Source: Cellulomonas hominis
GTDB taxonomy: Bacteria; Actinomycetota; Actinomycetes; Actinomycetales; Cellulomonadaceae
DNA length: 64,000 bases
Direction of reading: 5' to 3'
Assembly (NCBI RefSeq): GCF_014201095.1
Contig: NZ_JACHDN010000001.1
Span: 806,001-870,000, forward strand
Shown: positions 1-9,083 of the stretch, one piece after another
How positions within the stretch are numbered: the stretch's first letter is position 1
Layout of the letters: every line of letters begins with the position of its first letter
Position numbers and translations under genes: made by a program
Notes under the pieces: model-generated
Database searches by the model: none
Told to the model about the DNA's origin: nothing
What the model saw: only the letters and a program-made list of their open reading frames with translations

Positions 1-1263
<1,263 letters not shown>

Positions 1264-1803
1264 TCAGGCCGCAGGGGTGACGGTCAGGAGCGTCCGGCCG
1301 GCGTCGACCGGGCCCGGGGCCCCGGTCTCGACCCCGCCGAGCGCCCGCGCGTTGGTCACGACCAGCACCACCGTGGTGGGGCAGCCCGCCGCCTCGACGC
1401 CGGCGAGGTCGACGCGGGCGAGCACGTCGCCGGCGGCCACCCGGGCGCCGGCCTCGACGGCGGGCGCGAAGTGCTGCCCGTTCAGCGTGACGGTGTCGAT
1501 GCCGATGTGCACCAGCACCTCGACCCCGGCGTCCGACCGCAGGCCGTACGCGTGCGGCATGGCCGTCACGACGGTGCCGGCCAGCGGCGCGACGACGGTG
1601 CCGGACGACGGCCGGACCGCCATCCCCGGGCCGAGCAGCCCGGCCGAGAACGCGGGGTCCTCGACCTCGGCCAGCGGCACGGCCGCGCCGGCGACGGGAG
1701 CGCCGACCCGGACGGCGCCGGCCTCGACGGGCTCGGGCGCGGCGGCCTCGCGGCGGCGCCCCCGGCCCCAGAGGGGTCGGCGGCTCTCGTCCTTCGTGGG
1801 CAT
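1264..1803 (-). CDS. PTS glucose/glucoside-family EIIA domain protein
   Basis: Cytoplasmic phosphocarrier that takes phosphate from HPr and passes it to the EIIB domain of the sugar transporter. The 179-residue protein has a basic, low-complexity N-terminus of about 30 residues, then the Crr-type beta-sandwich. His99 in VLVHIGIDTVTLNG is the phosphorylated residue and His84 in AMPHAYGL is its active-site partner, matching the His90/His75 pair of E. coli Crr. In many beta-glucoside permeases this domain is fused to EIIBC; here it is a separate gene two places downstream of EIIBC, with the flavoenzyme gene between them. It ends 9 bp before the GH1 start, so the genes are cotranscribed. Confidence 0.95.
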   Translation of the reverse strand: MPTKDESRRPLWGRGRRREAAAPEPVEAGAVRVGAPVAGAAVPLAEVEDPAFSAGLLGPGMAVRPSSGTVVAPLAGTVVTAMPHAYGLRSDAGVEVLVHIGIDTVTLNGQHFAPAVEAGARVAAGDVLARVDLAGVEAAGCPTTVVLVVTNARALGGVETGAPGPVDAGRTLLTVTPAA

Positions 1804-1849
1804 CGGTGCTCCTTCTCGTGGTGCGACGTGCAGGCGGGCGCGGGGCCCG

Positions 1850-3739
1850 TCAGAGGTTCATGGCGTACGTGTGGCCCTCGAAGACGGCGTCCATGATGAT
1901 CCGGGGCCGCACGCAGTCCCCGACCACCACCGTCTCCGGCGTGATCCCGTAGAACGACCGGGCCAGGTCGTCCCGCGCCCGCATGCCGACGGACACGACC
2001 ACGTGGTCCGCGGGCAGCGCCTCCTCGACGCCGTCGGCGTCCGCCACGACCACGGCGCCCGCCTCGATCCGCAGGCAGCGCCGCCCGAGCCGGAAGCCCA
2101 GCGTCGGGGTGTCCTCGATCTTCTGGCGGAGGGCCTCGCGGTACAGGCTGTTGCCCTGCGGCGCGTACGTCGTGCCGATGTCGACGAGCGTGACGTCCTT
2201 GCCGCGCAGGCGCGCGAGCTCCAGGCCGATCTCGGTGCCGATGGACCCGGCGCCGACGACGACCACCCGGTCGCCGAGCTCGTCCTCCCGCAGGATCGCC
2301 TCGTTCCCGGTCATGACGTGCGGCTGGCCCAGCCCGACGATCGGCGGCACCACCTCGGTCGCGCCGACCGCGATCACCAGGGCGTCCGGCGCGAGCTCCC
2401 GCACGGCCTCCGGGGTCGCGGCGACGCCGGTGCGGACGTCGACCTTGCTGTTCGCGATCTGCCGCAGCAGGTAGTCCAGGTAGGCCTTGATGTCCTGCTT
2501 GTAGTGCTCGCGGGCGACGTACTGCAGCTGGCCGCCGAGCACGTCCTCCCGCTCCAGCAGCACCACCTCGTGCCCGCGCTGCGCGGCGGTGAGCGCCGCG
2601 GTGATGCCGCCGGGGCCGCCGCCGACGACCACGGTGCGCCGCGGGCGCGGGGTGATGGTGAGCTGCCGCGGGACGAACTCCTCGTTCCAGAACCGCGGGT
2701 TCACCGAGCAGCCGACGTTCCGGCGGTTGGTGCTGATGTGGTAGCACTGCAGGCACCGGATGCACGGCACGATCTCGTCGGCGCGGCCCTCCTGCGCCTT
2801 GCGGGGCCACTCCGGGTCGGCGATCAGCGGCCGCCCGAGCGCGACCATGTCGACGACGCCCGACGCGATGAGGTTCTCGGCCTCGTCCGGCGTCATGATC
2901 GCCCCGACCACGCTGACCGGGATCTGCACCTCCGCCTTGACCCGCGCCGCCCACGGCACGTTCGGCATGTGCTCCTCGAAGTTCGTGGTGGCGAGGTGCA
3001 CGTTGCCCTCGATCCCGATGTCCACGCCCGCCGAGATCTGCACGGTGTCGATGTACGGCTCGGCCAGCCTGATGAACGCGAGCGTGTCCTCGAACGAGAT
3101 GGAGTTCTCCATCCACTCCACCGCGCTGATCCGCATGTCCACGGGGAAGTCCGGCCCGACGGCGGCGCGGACCGCCTGCAGGATCGCCAGCGGGAACCGC
3201 GCGCGGTTCTCCAGGGAGCCGCCGTACTCGTCGGTCCGGAAGTTGGTGCGCGGGGACAGGAACTGCGCCGGCAGCCACCCGTGCCCGAAGTGCAGGAACA
3301 CCATGTCGAAGCCCAGGTCGCGGGCGTTGCGGGCCGTGCGGCCCCACAGCTCCAGCACCTCGGCCATGTCGGCCTCGGACATCCCGCGGACCTCGACGCC
3401 GTCCTCCCGCACGAACGACGACGGGCCCCGGGCGAAGTCCTTGACGCGCGCGTGCAGGCCGCCGTGGAAGATCTCCAGCGACGCCTTCGCCCCGGCCTGG
3501 TGCGCCTTCAGCACGCGGCGGCGGGTGTCCTCCACCTCGTACTTGAAGAACGCGTCGGGCTCGTCGGGGCTGGCGTAGGACGACCGGCCCGGCTCGACGA
3601 TCGCGTGGCCGGTGATGACGATGCCGGCGCCGCCGAGCGCCTTGTCCTCGAAGAAGTCCCCGGTGGGGGTCGCCACGATGCGGTTCTTGGTGGTCACCCG
3701 GTTGATGCGCAGGGGCGAGAACAGGTGCGGGAAATCCAT
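1850..3739 (-). CDS. Old-yellow-enzyme family NAD(P)H:flavin oxidoreductase with [4Fe-4S] cluster (2,4-dienoyl-CoA reductase / enoate reductase type)
   Basis: A 629-residue flavoenzyme expected to reduce an activated C=C bond with NAD(P)H through FAD, an iron-sulfur cluster and FMN. Residues 1-320 form the FMN TIM barrel, with HFGHG at 150-154 and the strongly conserved RTDEYGGSLENR near 168-179. Cys326, Cys329, Cys332 and Cys344 form the CxxCxxC...C cluster motif. A dinucleotide fold starts at VVVGGGPGG (370-378) and a second at VVVVGAGSIGTE (492-503). Length and domain order match FadH, BaiCD and isoflavone/enoate reductases. Start ATG 3739 gives the normal barrel N-terminus. What is odd is the context: it lies between EIIBC and EIIA of a beta-glucoside PTS operon. 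That suggests it acts on the aglycone released from a plant phenolic glucoside; this is inference, and the true substrate is unknown. Confidence 0.93.
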   Translation of the reverse strand: MDFPHLFSPLRINRVTTKNRIVATPTGDFFEDKALGGAGIVITGHAIVEPGRSSYASPDEPDAFFKYEVEDTRRRVLKAHQAGAKASLEIFHGGLHARVKDFARGPSSFVREDGVEVRGMSEADMAEVLELWGRTARNARDLGFDMVFLHFGHGWLPAQFLSPRTNFRTDEYGGSLENRARFPLAILQAVRAAVGPDFPVDMRISAVEWMENSISFEDTLAFIRLAEPYIDTVQISAGVDIGIEGNVHLATTNFEEHMPNVPWAARVKAEVQIPVSVVGAIMTPDEAENLIASGVVDMVALGRPLIADPEWPRKAQEGRADEIVPCIRCLQCYHISTNRRNVGCSVNPRFWNEEFVPRQLTITPRPRRTVVVGGGPGGITAALTAAQRGHEVVLLEREDVLGGQLQYVAREHYKQDIKAYLDYLLRQIANSKVDVRTGVAATPEAVRELAPDALVIAVGATEVVPPIVGLGQPHVMTGNEAILREDELGDRVVVVGAGSIGTEIGLELARLRGKDVTLVDIGTTYAPQGNSLYREALRQKIEDTPTLGFRLGRRCLRIEAGAVVVADADGVEEALPADHVVVSVGMRARDDLARSFYGITPETVVVGDCVRPRIIMDAVFEGHTYAMNL

Positions 3740-3821
3740 GGGGGCCTTCCGGGTGCGGGCGGGGCGGGGCGGTAGGGGCGCGGCGGCGGGGAGGCGCGGG
3801 GCGTCCCCGCCGCCGCGGGGG

Positions 3822-5267
3822 TCAGCGGGCCGGGACGGGCTCGGCCGCCGGGGTGGCGACGGCCTCGGCCGCCGCCGCGTCCTGCCGCGCCCGGCCGCGC
3901 CGGTCCAGCAGCAGCGTCAGCACGAAGCTGACGGCGATGGTCGCGAACACGGCCGCGAAGTACGGCACCGCGCGCGGCGAGGCCAGGAACGCCGGGGCGC
4001 CCAGGACGCCGCTGAACGCGAACGCGGTCACGTACACGTCGAACAGCCCGCAGATGAGGCCGCCGACCAGGCCGCCGGCGACCACCGCGCCCAGGTACTT
4101 CTTGCTCTTGACGACGACGCCGTACAGGCCGGGCTCGGTGATGCCGGCGATGCCGTTGACGAACGCCGCGGAGCCCGCGACGGTCTTCGTCGCCTTGTCC
4201 CGGGTCACCAGCAGCACGGCGAGCAGGACGCCGAGCATGGCGTAGTTGCCCATGCCACCCGCGGCGAGCGCGTACTCCTTGCCCTGGTCGGCCAGGATCG
4301 CCAGCAGGATCGGCGTGACCAGCCAGTGCGCGCCGATGGCGATGACGAACACGAAGAACCCGCCGAAGATCAGGCTGAGCACGAGCGGGTACTGGACCAG
4401 CCAGTCGTAGCCGGTGACCACGCCGTTGGCGATCGCGAACCCGATCGGGCCGAACACCAGGAGCATGAGCGGGACCATGACGACCAGCGAGATCACCGGC
4501 ACGAGCAGCAGGTGCGTGATCTGCGGCAGGACCTTCTTCAGGCCCCGCTCCAGGTAGGCGAACGCCCACATGCCGATGATGATCGGGATCACCGTGTTGG
4601 CGAACGACTGCCCGACGAACGGGATGCCGAGGAAGTCCAGGCGCTCGCCGGTGACGTTGATCGTCGTGAGCGTCGGCTCCATCAGCGCCGCGCCGATCGT
4701 GGCGCCGACGTAGGGGTTCGCGCCGAACTGCCGCGCCGCCGTGAACGCCAGCAGCACCGGGAAGAAGTAGATCATCGCGTTGCCGGCGGCCGACAGGATC
4801 GCGTACGTGCTCGAGGTGTCCGCGAGCCAGCCGAACTGCAGGCACAGGGCCAGCAGGCCCTTGATGATGCCGACCGACGCGAGCACCGGGATGTACGGGG
4901 TGAAGATCGCGGAGATCGTCGCCAGGAGGCGGTCGAGCCAGGACCCGCCCTTCGCCGGGGCGGGCGCATCGGCGGCGGCGGCCGCCGCGGCCTGAGCCGG
5001 CGTGCGCACCTCGTCCTCGCCGGGCACGCCGGGGACGGCGGCGACGGCCTTGTAGGCGTCCGGGACGCCCGGGCCGACGATCACCTGGAACTGACCCTGG
5101 GACTCCAGGACCCCGACGGCCTCGGGGCGCTCCTCGATGCGCTGCCGGTCGACCTTCGACGGGTCGACGAGCTGGAACCGCAGGCGGGTCGCGCAGTGCG
5201 TGACCTGCCTGATGTTCTCGGGGCCGCCCACGGCGTCGACGGTGACGCGAGCGAACTCGGTGTACAT
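3822..5267 (-). CDS. PTS beta-glucoside-family EIIBC transporter
   Basis: Membrane permease that imports and phosphorylates a beta-glucoside. The 481-residue protein starts at ATG 5267, placed 6 nt after a GAGAGGA ribosome site; this puts the EIIB domain exactly at the N-terminus. EIIB spans about residues 1-80 with the phospho-cysteine Cys25 in VTHCATRLRF. After an Ala-rich linker (about 85-110) the EIIC domain follows, with about ten hydrophobic segments from residue 115 to 455, including GIIKGLLALC and FANTVIPIIIG, as in BglF-type transporters. A short Ala/Glu tail ends the protein; the EIIA domain is absent and is supplied by the gene at 1264-1803. First gene of the operon. Its 340-nt leader carries an antiterminator/terminator pair. 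Confidence 0.95.
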   Translation of the reverse strand: MYTEFARVTVDAVGGPENIRQVTHCATRLRFQLVDPSKVDRQRIEERPEAVGVLESQGQFQVIVGPGVPDAYKAVAAVPGVPGEDEVRTPAQAAAAAAADAPAPAKGGSWLDRLLATISAIFTPYIPVLASVGIIKGLLALCLQFGWLADTSSTYAILSAAGNAMIYFFPVLLAFTAARQFGANPYVGATIGAALMEPTLTTINVTGERLDFLGIPFVGQSFANTVIPIIIGMWAFAYLERGLKKVLPQITHLLLVPVISLVVMVPLMLLVFGPIGFAIANGVVTGYDWLVQYPLVLSLIFGGFFVFVIAIGAHWLVTPILLAILADQGKEYALAAGGMGNYAMLGVLLAVLLVTRDKATKTVAGSAAFVNGIAGITEPGLYGVVVKSKKYLGAVVAGGLVGGLICGLFDVYVTAFAFSGVLGAPAFLASPRAVPYFAAVFATIAVSFVLTLLLDRRGRARQDAAAAEAVATPAAEPVPAR

Positions 5268-5537
5268 GGCGCTTCCTCTCCCGGGCCGCTGCACCGCGGA
5301 CCGGATCCGGCTCGGCAGGGGGCCGAGACGTGAACGGGGGCGACTGCTCCGTCGCAGTCGGACGCCGGCGCGCGGAACGGACGGCGGGCTCGGCGACCGC
5401 AGGCGGGGGCTGCCTGCGGCGCGTCGACCGCCCGGGGCGGGGAGGAGGGCGTCTCGCCGGCGACCAGCGCGGGGCGAGGGGGGCCACGTCGTCCTCGGGG
5501 ACCTGGGACCGTGCGTCCGGTCCCGCCGCTGGGAGGC

Positions 5538-5582
5538 GATCAGACCCGGAGGCACGGACGACCGTGCGCCGGGCCACCGATC
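5538..5582 (-). terminator. Leader hairpin downstream of the bgl-operon RAT site (putative attenuator)
   Basis: Read on the minus strand, GATC...CCCGG-GCACGG-tcgt-CCGTGC-CCGGG...GATC folds into a long interrupted hairpin. Its first bases (GATC) are also the last bases of the RAT site, so forming one structure disfavours the other, which is the expected attenuator design. It lacks a clear U-run, unlike the matching hairpin on the other strand, so whether it terminates alone is uncertain. Confidence 0.6.
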
Positions 5583-5607
5583 TTGCCTCCGCGAGGAGTA
5601 ACAACCC
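5579..5607 (-). promoter_or_regulatory. RAT antiterminator site (LicT/BglG type) in the EIIBC leader
   Basis: On the minus strand the leader reads GGGTTGTTACT, a CCTCGCGG middle, then AGGCAAGATC. This follows the ribonucleic antiterminator layout GGaTTGTTACTG...CAGGCAAAACC bound by BglG/LicT-family proteins. It lies about 310 nt upstream of the EIIBC start and runs directly into the hairpin at 5538-5582. The same motif is present in the divergent ptsHI leader. Confidence 0.8.
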
Positions 5608-5640
5608 TGTGGCCGTGATGAAGCGGGTGCTTCGGGCGGC

Positions 5641-5670
5641 AGCATGCCCCTGCCGCGGCAGGGAACGCAA
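5641..5670 (-). promoter_or_regulatory. Putative promoter of the beta-glucoside operon
   Basis: On the minus strand TTGCGT and CATGCT are separated by 18 bp; transcription would start just upstream of the RAT site at 5607. The -10 match is imperfect. The spacer length equals that of the divergent ptsHI promoter. The palindromic CTGCCGCGGCAG lies within the spacer and might be a protein-binding site. Confidence 0.45.
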
Positions 5671-5704
5671 GTAGCCAGGTCAGGCCGCACCGGCGCCCCG
5701 GGGT

Positions 5705-5734
5705 TTGACGCCGCGCGGGCCGGGGTCGTACAAC
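5705..5734 (+). promoter_or_regulatory. Putative ptsHI promoter
   Basis: TTGACG and TACAAC with an 18-bp spacer. Transcription would begin about 7 bp after 5734, immediately before the RAT site at 5747, so the leader RNA would start with the antiterminator. Confidence 0.65.
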
Positions 5735-5746
5735 TGGGGCCCACCA

Positions 5747-5777
5747 GGGTTGTTACTGAGCGGATCAGGCAAGACCT
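5747..5777 (+). promoter_or_regulatory. RAT antiterminator site (LicT/BglG type) in the ptsHI leader
   Basis: GGGTTGTTACTG, a seven-base middle, then CAGGCAAGACCT: a close match to the BglG/LicT RNA target. The last seven bases AAGACCT are also the start of the intrinsic terminator stem at 5771, so a bound antiterminator would block the terminator. This mutual exclusion is the diagnostic feature. Confidence 0.85.
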
Positions 5778-5816
5778 GAGGCACCGGCACCACGTCGGAC
5801 GCCTCAGGTCTTTTTT
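5771..5816 (+). terminator. Intrinsic terminator overlapping the ptsHI RAT site
   Basis: A perfect 12-bp stem, AAGACCTGAGGC (5771-5782) with GCCTCAGGTCTT (5801-5812), an 18-nt loop and a run of six T from 5811 to 5816. Located 26 bp before the HPr start, it would stop transcription unless antiterminated. Confidence 0.9.
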
Positions 5817-5841
5817 GTCGCCCTGGGACGAAGGGAAAGCC

Positions 5842-6120
5842 ATGCCTCACCGTCGAGCCCGCGTCGCGACCGCCACCGGCCTGCACGCCCGCCCCGCGTC
5901 CCTCCTCACCCGCGCCGCGGCCGACGGCGGCCACGCCGTGCTGATCGGCCGCGACGGCGAGCCCGCCGTCGACGCCGCGAGCATCCTGTCCGTGATGGGC
6001 CTGAAGCTGCAGCACGGCGAGGAGGTCGTGCTGTCCGCGGACGCCGCCGACGCCGAGCCGCTGCTCGAGGAGCTCGCCGCCCTGCTGGCGACCGACCTCG
6101 ACCTGGTGGGGCAGTCGTGA
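5842..6120 (+). CDS. ptsH: HPr phosphocarrier protein of the PTS
   Basis: Small cytoplasmic phosphocarrier (92 residues, about the usual 85-90) between enzyme I and the sugar EIIA domains. The phosphorylated His15 is in the canonical GLHARPA motif. Residues 46-53, ASILSVMG, correspond to the Ser46 region used for kinase regulation in low-GC Gram-positives, although no kinase is visible here. ATG 5842 follows AAGGGA. The GTG of ptsI overlaps the HPr stop codon, so both are made from one transcript. Expression should depend on antitermination in the leader at 5747-5816. Confidence 0.97.
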   Translation: MPHRRARVATATGLHARPASLLTRAAADGGHAVLIGRDGEPAVDAASILSVMGLKLQHGEEVVLSADAADAEPLLEELAALLATDLDLVGQS

Positions 6121-7832
6121 CCACGGCCGCCGCCACCGCCACCCGCGTCCTGCGCGGCATCGGCGTCGGGCGCGGCTGCGCGGTCGCCCCGGTGGCCCGC
6201 GTGGCCCCCGCGCCCGAGGTGCCCGCCGACGAGCCCGCCCCGGCCGACCCCGCCGCCGCCGAGGCCCGGCTGCGCGCGGTGCTGGGCGAGGTCGGCGACG
6301 ACCTGCGCGCCCGCGCCGCGGCGACCGGCAACGAGGACCTGCGGCACATGCTCGAGGCCGCCGCGACCATGGCCGGCGACCCGGCCCTCGCCGCCGAGGC
6401 CGCCCGCCTGGTTCACGCCGGCACCGGGCCCGCGACCGCCGTCGACCGGGCCGTCGAGGGGTTCGCCGCGGTGTTCACCGCCGCGGGCGGCGACCTGGCC
6501 GAGCGCGCCACCGACCTGCGCAGCGTCCGGCACCGCGCCGTCGCCCGCCTGCTCGGGGTCCCGGAGCCCGGCCTCGCGCCGCTCGACGCCCCCGCCGTCG
6601 TGGTCGCCGACGACCTGTCCCCCGCCGACACCGCCGCGCTCGACCTGACGAAGGTCGCGGCCATCGTCACCGAGCTCGGCGGGCCGACCAGCCACACCGC
6701 GATCGTCGCGGGCCAGCTCGGCCTGCCGTGCGTGGTCCGCGTCGCGGGCGCCGGCACCCTGGCCGAGGGCACGCGCGTCCTGGTGGACGCCGCCGCGGGC
6801 ACCGTCGAGGCCGACCCGTCGGCGGACGCGGTCGCCGTGGTCGAGCGCCGCGCCGCGGCCGAGCGGGTCGTCGCCGCCACCACCGGGCCGGGCGCCACCG
6901 CCGACGGCCACCCGGTCCCGCTGCTCGCCAACGTCGGCACCCCGGCGGACGCCCGGGACGCCGCCGGCGCGGCCGAGGGCGTGGGCCTGTTCCGCACCGA
7001 GGTGCTGTTCCTGGACGCCCGCACCGAGCCGTCGGTGGCCGCGCAGACCGCCGCCTACGCCGAGGTGATCGAGGCGTTCGCGGGCCGCAAGGTCGTCATC
7101 CGCACGCTCGACGCCGGCGCCGACAAGCCGCTCGCGTTCGCGACCCAGCCCGACGAGGAGAACCCGGCGCTCGGCGTCCGCGGCTACCGCCTGGTCCGGT
7201 CGGTGCCGGGCGTCGTCGAGCGGCAGCTCGAGGCGCTCGGGGCCGCCGTGCGCGCACTGCCCGAGGAGCGGCGCGGCGACGTCTGGGTCATGGCCCCGAT
7301 GATCGCCACCCCCGCCGAGGCGCGGGCGTTCGCCGCGGCGGCGCGCGCCGCCGGCATCGCGACGGTGGGCGTCATGGTCGAGGTCCCCGCGGCCGCCCTG
7401 CGGGCCCGCGACATCCTCGCCGAGGTCGACTTCGTCTCCCTGGGCACCAACGACCTCGCGCAGTACACGATGGCCGCCGACCGCCTACGCGGCGAGCTCG
7501 CCGACCTGCTCGACCCGTGGCAGCCCGCCGTCCTCGACCTCGTCGCCGCCACCGCGCGGGCCGGCGTCGCGCTCGGCAAGCCGGTCGGCGTCTGCGGCGA
7601 GTCCGCGTCCGACCCGCTGATGGCCCTCGTGCTGGCCGGGCTCGGGATCACGTCGCTGTCGATGGCGGCCGTCCGGGTGCCGGCCGCGCGGTACGCGCTC
7701 CGGGCGCACACGCTGGCGGACTGCCGGGCGATGGCGGACGCCGCGCTCGGGGCGGCGGACGCCGCCGCCGGGCGGGACGCCGTGCGGGCGCTGCTCGACG
7801 CCGAGGCGGCGCGGGTGCTGCTCGGGGCGTGA
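6117..7832 (+). CDS. ptsI: Phosphoenolpyruvate-protein phosphotransferase, PTS enzyme I
   Basis: Cytoplasmic enzyme that starts the PTS cascade by transferring phosphate from PEP to HPr. The 571-residue length is normal. The phospho-His193 sits in GGPTSHTAIVAGQLGLPCVV; the C-terminal PEP-binding barrel shows GVGLFRTEVLF, the EENPALGVRGYR block, FVSLGTNDLAQY and the catalytic-cysteine motif GVCGES. Start GTG 6117 overlaps the ptsH stop by 4 bp. The strong hairpin at 7839-7880 closes the operon. Confidence 0.97.
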   Translation: MTTAAATATRVLRGIGVGRGCAVAPVARVAPAPEVPADEPAPADPAAAEARLRAVLGEVGDDLRARAAATGNEDLRHMLEAAATMAGDPALAAEAARLVHAGTGPATAVDRAVEGFAAVFTAAGGDLAERATDLRSVRHRAVARLLGVPEPGLAPLDAPAVVVADDLSPADTAALDLTKVAAIVTELGGPTSHTAIVAGQLGLPCVVRVAGAGTLAEGTRVLVDAAAGTVEADPSADAVAVVERRAAAERVVAATTGPGATADGHPVPLLANVGTPADARDAAGAAEGVGLFRTEVLFLDARTEPSVAAQTAAYAEVIEAFAGRKVVIRTLDAGADKPLAFATQPDEENPALGVRGYRLVRSVPGVVERQLEALGAAVRALPEERRGDVWVMAPMIATPAEARAFAAAARAAGIATVGVMVEVPAAALRARDILAEVDFVSLGTNDLAQYTMAADRLRGELADLLDPWQPAVLDLVAATARAGVALGKPVGVCGESASDPLMALVLAGLGITSLSMAAVRVPAARYALRAHTLADCRAMADAALGAADAAAGRDAVRALLDAEAARVLLGA

Positions 7833-7838
7833 CGGACC

Positions 7839-7880
7839 GGGCCGCCGGGCGGGTGCCTACGCACGCCCGCCCGGCGGCCC
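7839..7880 (+). terminator. Hairpin terminator of ptsHI
   Basis: Perfect 15-bp GC stem (7839-7853 with 7866-7880) and a 12-nt loop, starting 7 bp after the ptsI stop. No T-run follows, as is common in very GC-rich actinobacteria. Confidence 0.7.
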
Positions 7881-7976
7881 TCCGGCCGGCCGGGGCCCTG
7901 GCGGGGGCGGCCCCGCCGCGGGCGTACGCTCGCCACGGGGGCGCGTCCCCCGCCGCGCGTCCGCGAAGGAGATGCC

Positions 7977-8150
7977 ATGGGACACCCGGTCCCGAAGTGC
8001 CCGATCCGACCGGGCGACGCCTGCACCCTCTGCTTCCCGGGCGCGGACGGCCCGCAGAACTGCGGCCTCGTCTGGCTGGTCATGGACGACGACGAGCAGC
8101 GCGAGGAGCTGCACGAGATGACGGTCGCCCGGCGCAGGGCGGCGCGCTGA
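7977..8150 (+). CDS. Small Cys-rich conserved protein (57 aa)
   Basis: A 57-residue protein starting at ATG 7977, 4-5 nt after a GAAGGAG ribosome site. The N-terminal half carries four cysteines (CPIRPGDACTLCFPG and later NCG) that could bind a metal; the C-terminal half is acidic then basic and looks helical. I recall similar CPIRPG...CTLC proteins as uncharacterised actinobacterial small proteins (I think DUF6767), but no function is known to me. It lies alone between ptsI and the tRNA-Gln gene, which is on the opposite strand. Confidence 0.75.
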   Translation: MGHPVPKCPIRPGDACTLCFPGADGPQNCGLVWLVMDDDEQREELHEMTVARRRAAR

Positions 8151-8160
8151 GCGCACCCCG

Positions 8161-8232
8161 CTCCGCCCCCAGGATTCGAACCCGGACCTCAAGGCTCCAA
8201 AGGCCTGCGTGCTGCCGTTACACCAGGGCGGA
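8161..8232 (-). tRNA. tRNA-Gln (anticodon UUG)
   Basis: A 72-nt cloverleaf on the minus strand: acceptor TCCGCCC/GGGCGGA, D-arm GTGT/GCAC, anticodon loop CTTTGGA (anticodon TTG) on an AGGC/GCCT stem with one C-T mismatch at its base, and T-arm CCGGG-TTCGAAT-CCTGG. Discriminator G. CCA is not encoded. Confidence 0.92.
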
Positions 8233-8329
8233 CCGCACGGCCGGGGCCGCGCGTCGGCGGCCAGTCTGCCAGGCCGCGGCGCGCCCCCGGGTCGCCCCAC
8301 GGGCCCGTCGGGCCTGACAGGATGGCCCG

Positions 8330-9028
8330 ATGGCCTCCGAACCCCGGCGCCCCCGCACGACGCGCGCCCGCATGACCGCGACGCAGCGGCGCGAGCAGCT
8401 GCTCGAGGTCAGCCGGCAGCTGTTCGCCGAGAAGGGGTTCGAGGGCACGTCCGTCGAGGAGATCGCCGCGCGCGCCGAGGTGTCCAAGCCCGTCGTGTAC
8501 GAGCACTTCGGCGGCAAGGAGGGCATCTACGCCGTCGTCGTCGACCGGGAGATCCAGGCGCTGACCAGCGCGCTGTCCGGGGCGCTGGACGAGGGCGGGC
8601 ACCCGAAGGTCATGGTCGAGCGGTCGGCGCTGGCGCTGCTCGGGTACATCGAGGACTCCGAGGACGGGTTCCGGATCCTCGTGCGGGACTCCCCGGTGGC
8701 GCAGGCCACCGGGACGTTCTCGAGCCTCATCGGGGACGTCGCCACCCAGGTCGAGCACCTGCTGGCGGCGCAGTTCAAGAAGCAGCACCTGGACCCGCGC
8801 ACCGCCCCGATCTACGCGCAGATGCTCGTCGGCATGGTCGCGCTCACCGGCCAGCACTGGCTGGACGCCCGCAGCCCGAAGAAGGCGGACGTCGCCGCAG
8901 CGCTGGTGAACCTCGCGTGGAACGGCCTGTCCGGCATGGAGCGCCGCCCGAAGCTGACGACCGAGGCGGCCCGGCCGCGGACGACCCCGAAGACGCCGAA
9001 GCCCGACGCCGGCGACCCGCCGGCCTGA
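8330..9028 (+). CDS. TetR family transcriptional regulator
   Basis: DNA-binding regulator of 232 residues. The helix-turn-helix lies at about residues 15-65, with the typical GFEGTSVEEIAARAEVSKP and VYEHFGGKEGIY; the rest is the ligand/dimer domain, followed by a basic Pro/Thr tail. Probably leaderless: CAGGAT lies 6 nt before ATG 8330. It precedes a MarR-type regulator gene with 55 bp between them and has no obvious target operon beside it; the ABC exporter at 9677-11757 is a candidate. The ligand is unknown. Confidence 0.93.
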   Translation: MASEPRRPRTTRARMTATQRREQLLEVSRQLFAEKGFEGTSVEEIAARAEVSKPVVYEHFGGKEGIYAVVVDREIQALTSALSGALDEGGHPKVMVERSALALLGYIEDSEDGFRILVRDSPVAQATGTFSSLIGDVATQVEHLLAAQFKKQHLDPRTAPIYAQMLVGMVALTGQHWLDARSPKKADVAAALVNLAWNGLSGMERRPKLTTEAARPRTTPKTPKPDAGDPPA

Positions 9029-9083
9029 CGCACCGCGCGCCCTTGCCGGGGTGCGGGCACGCGCAGCGGGTAGCCTCGCCCGC

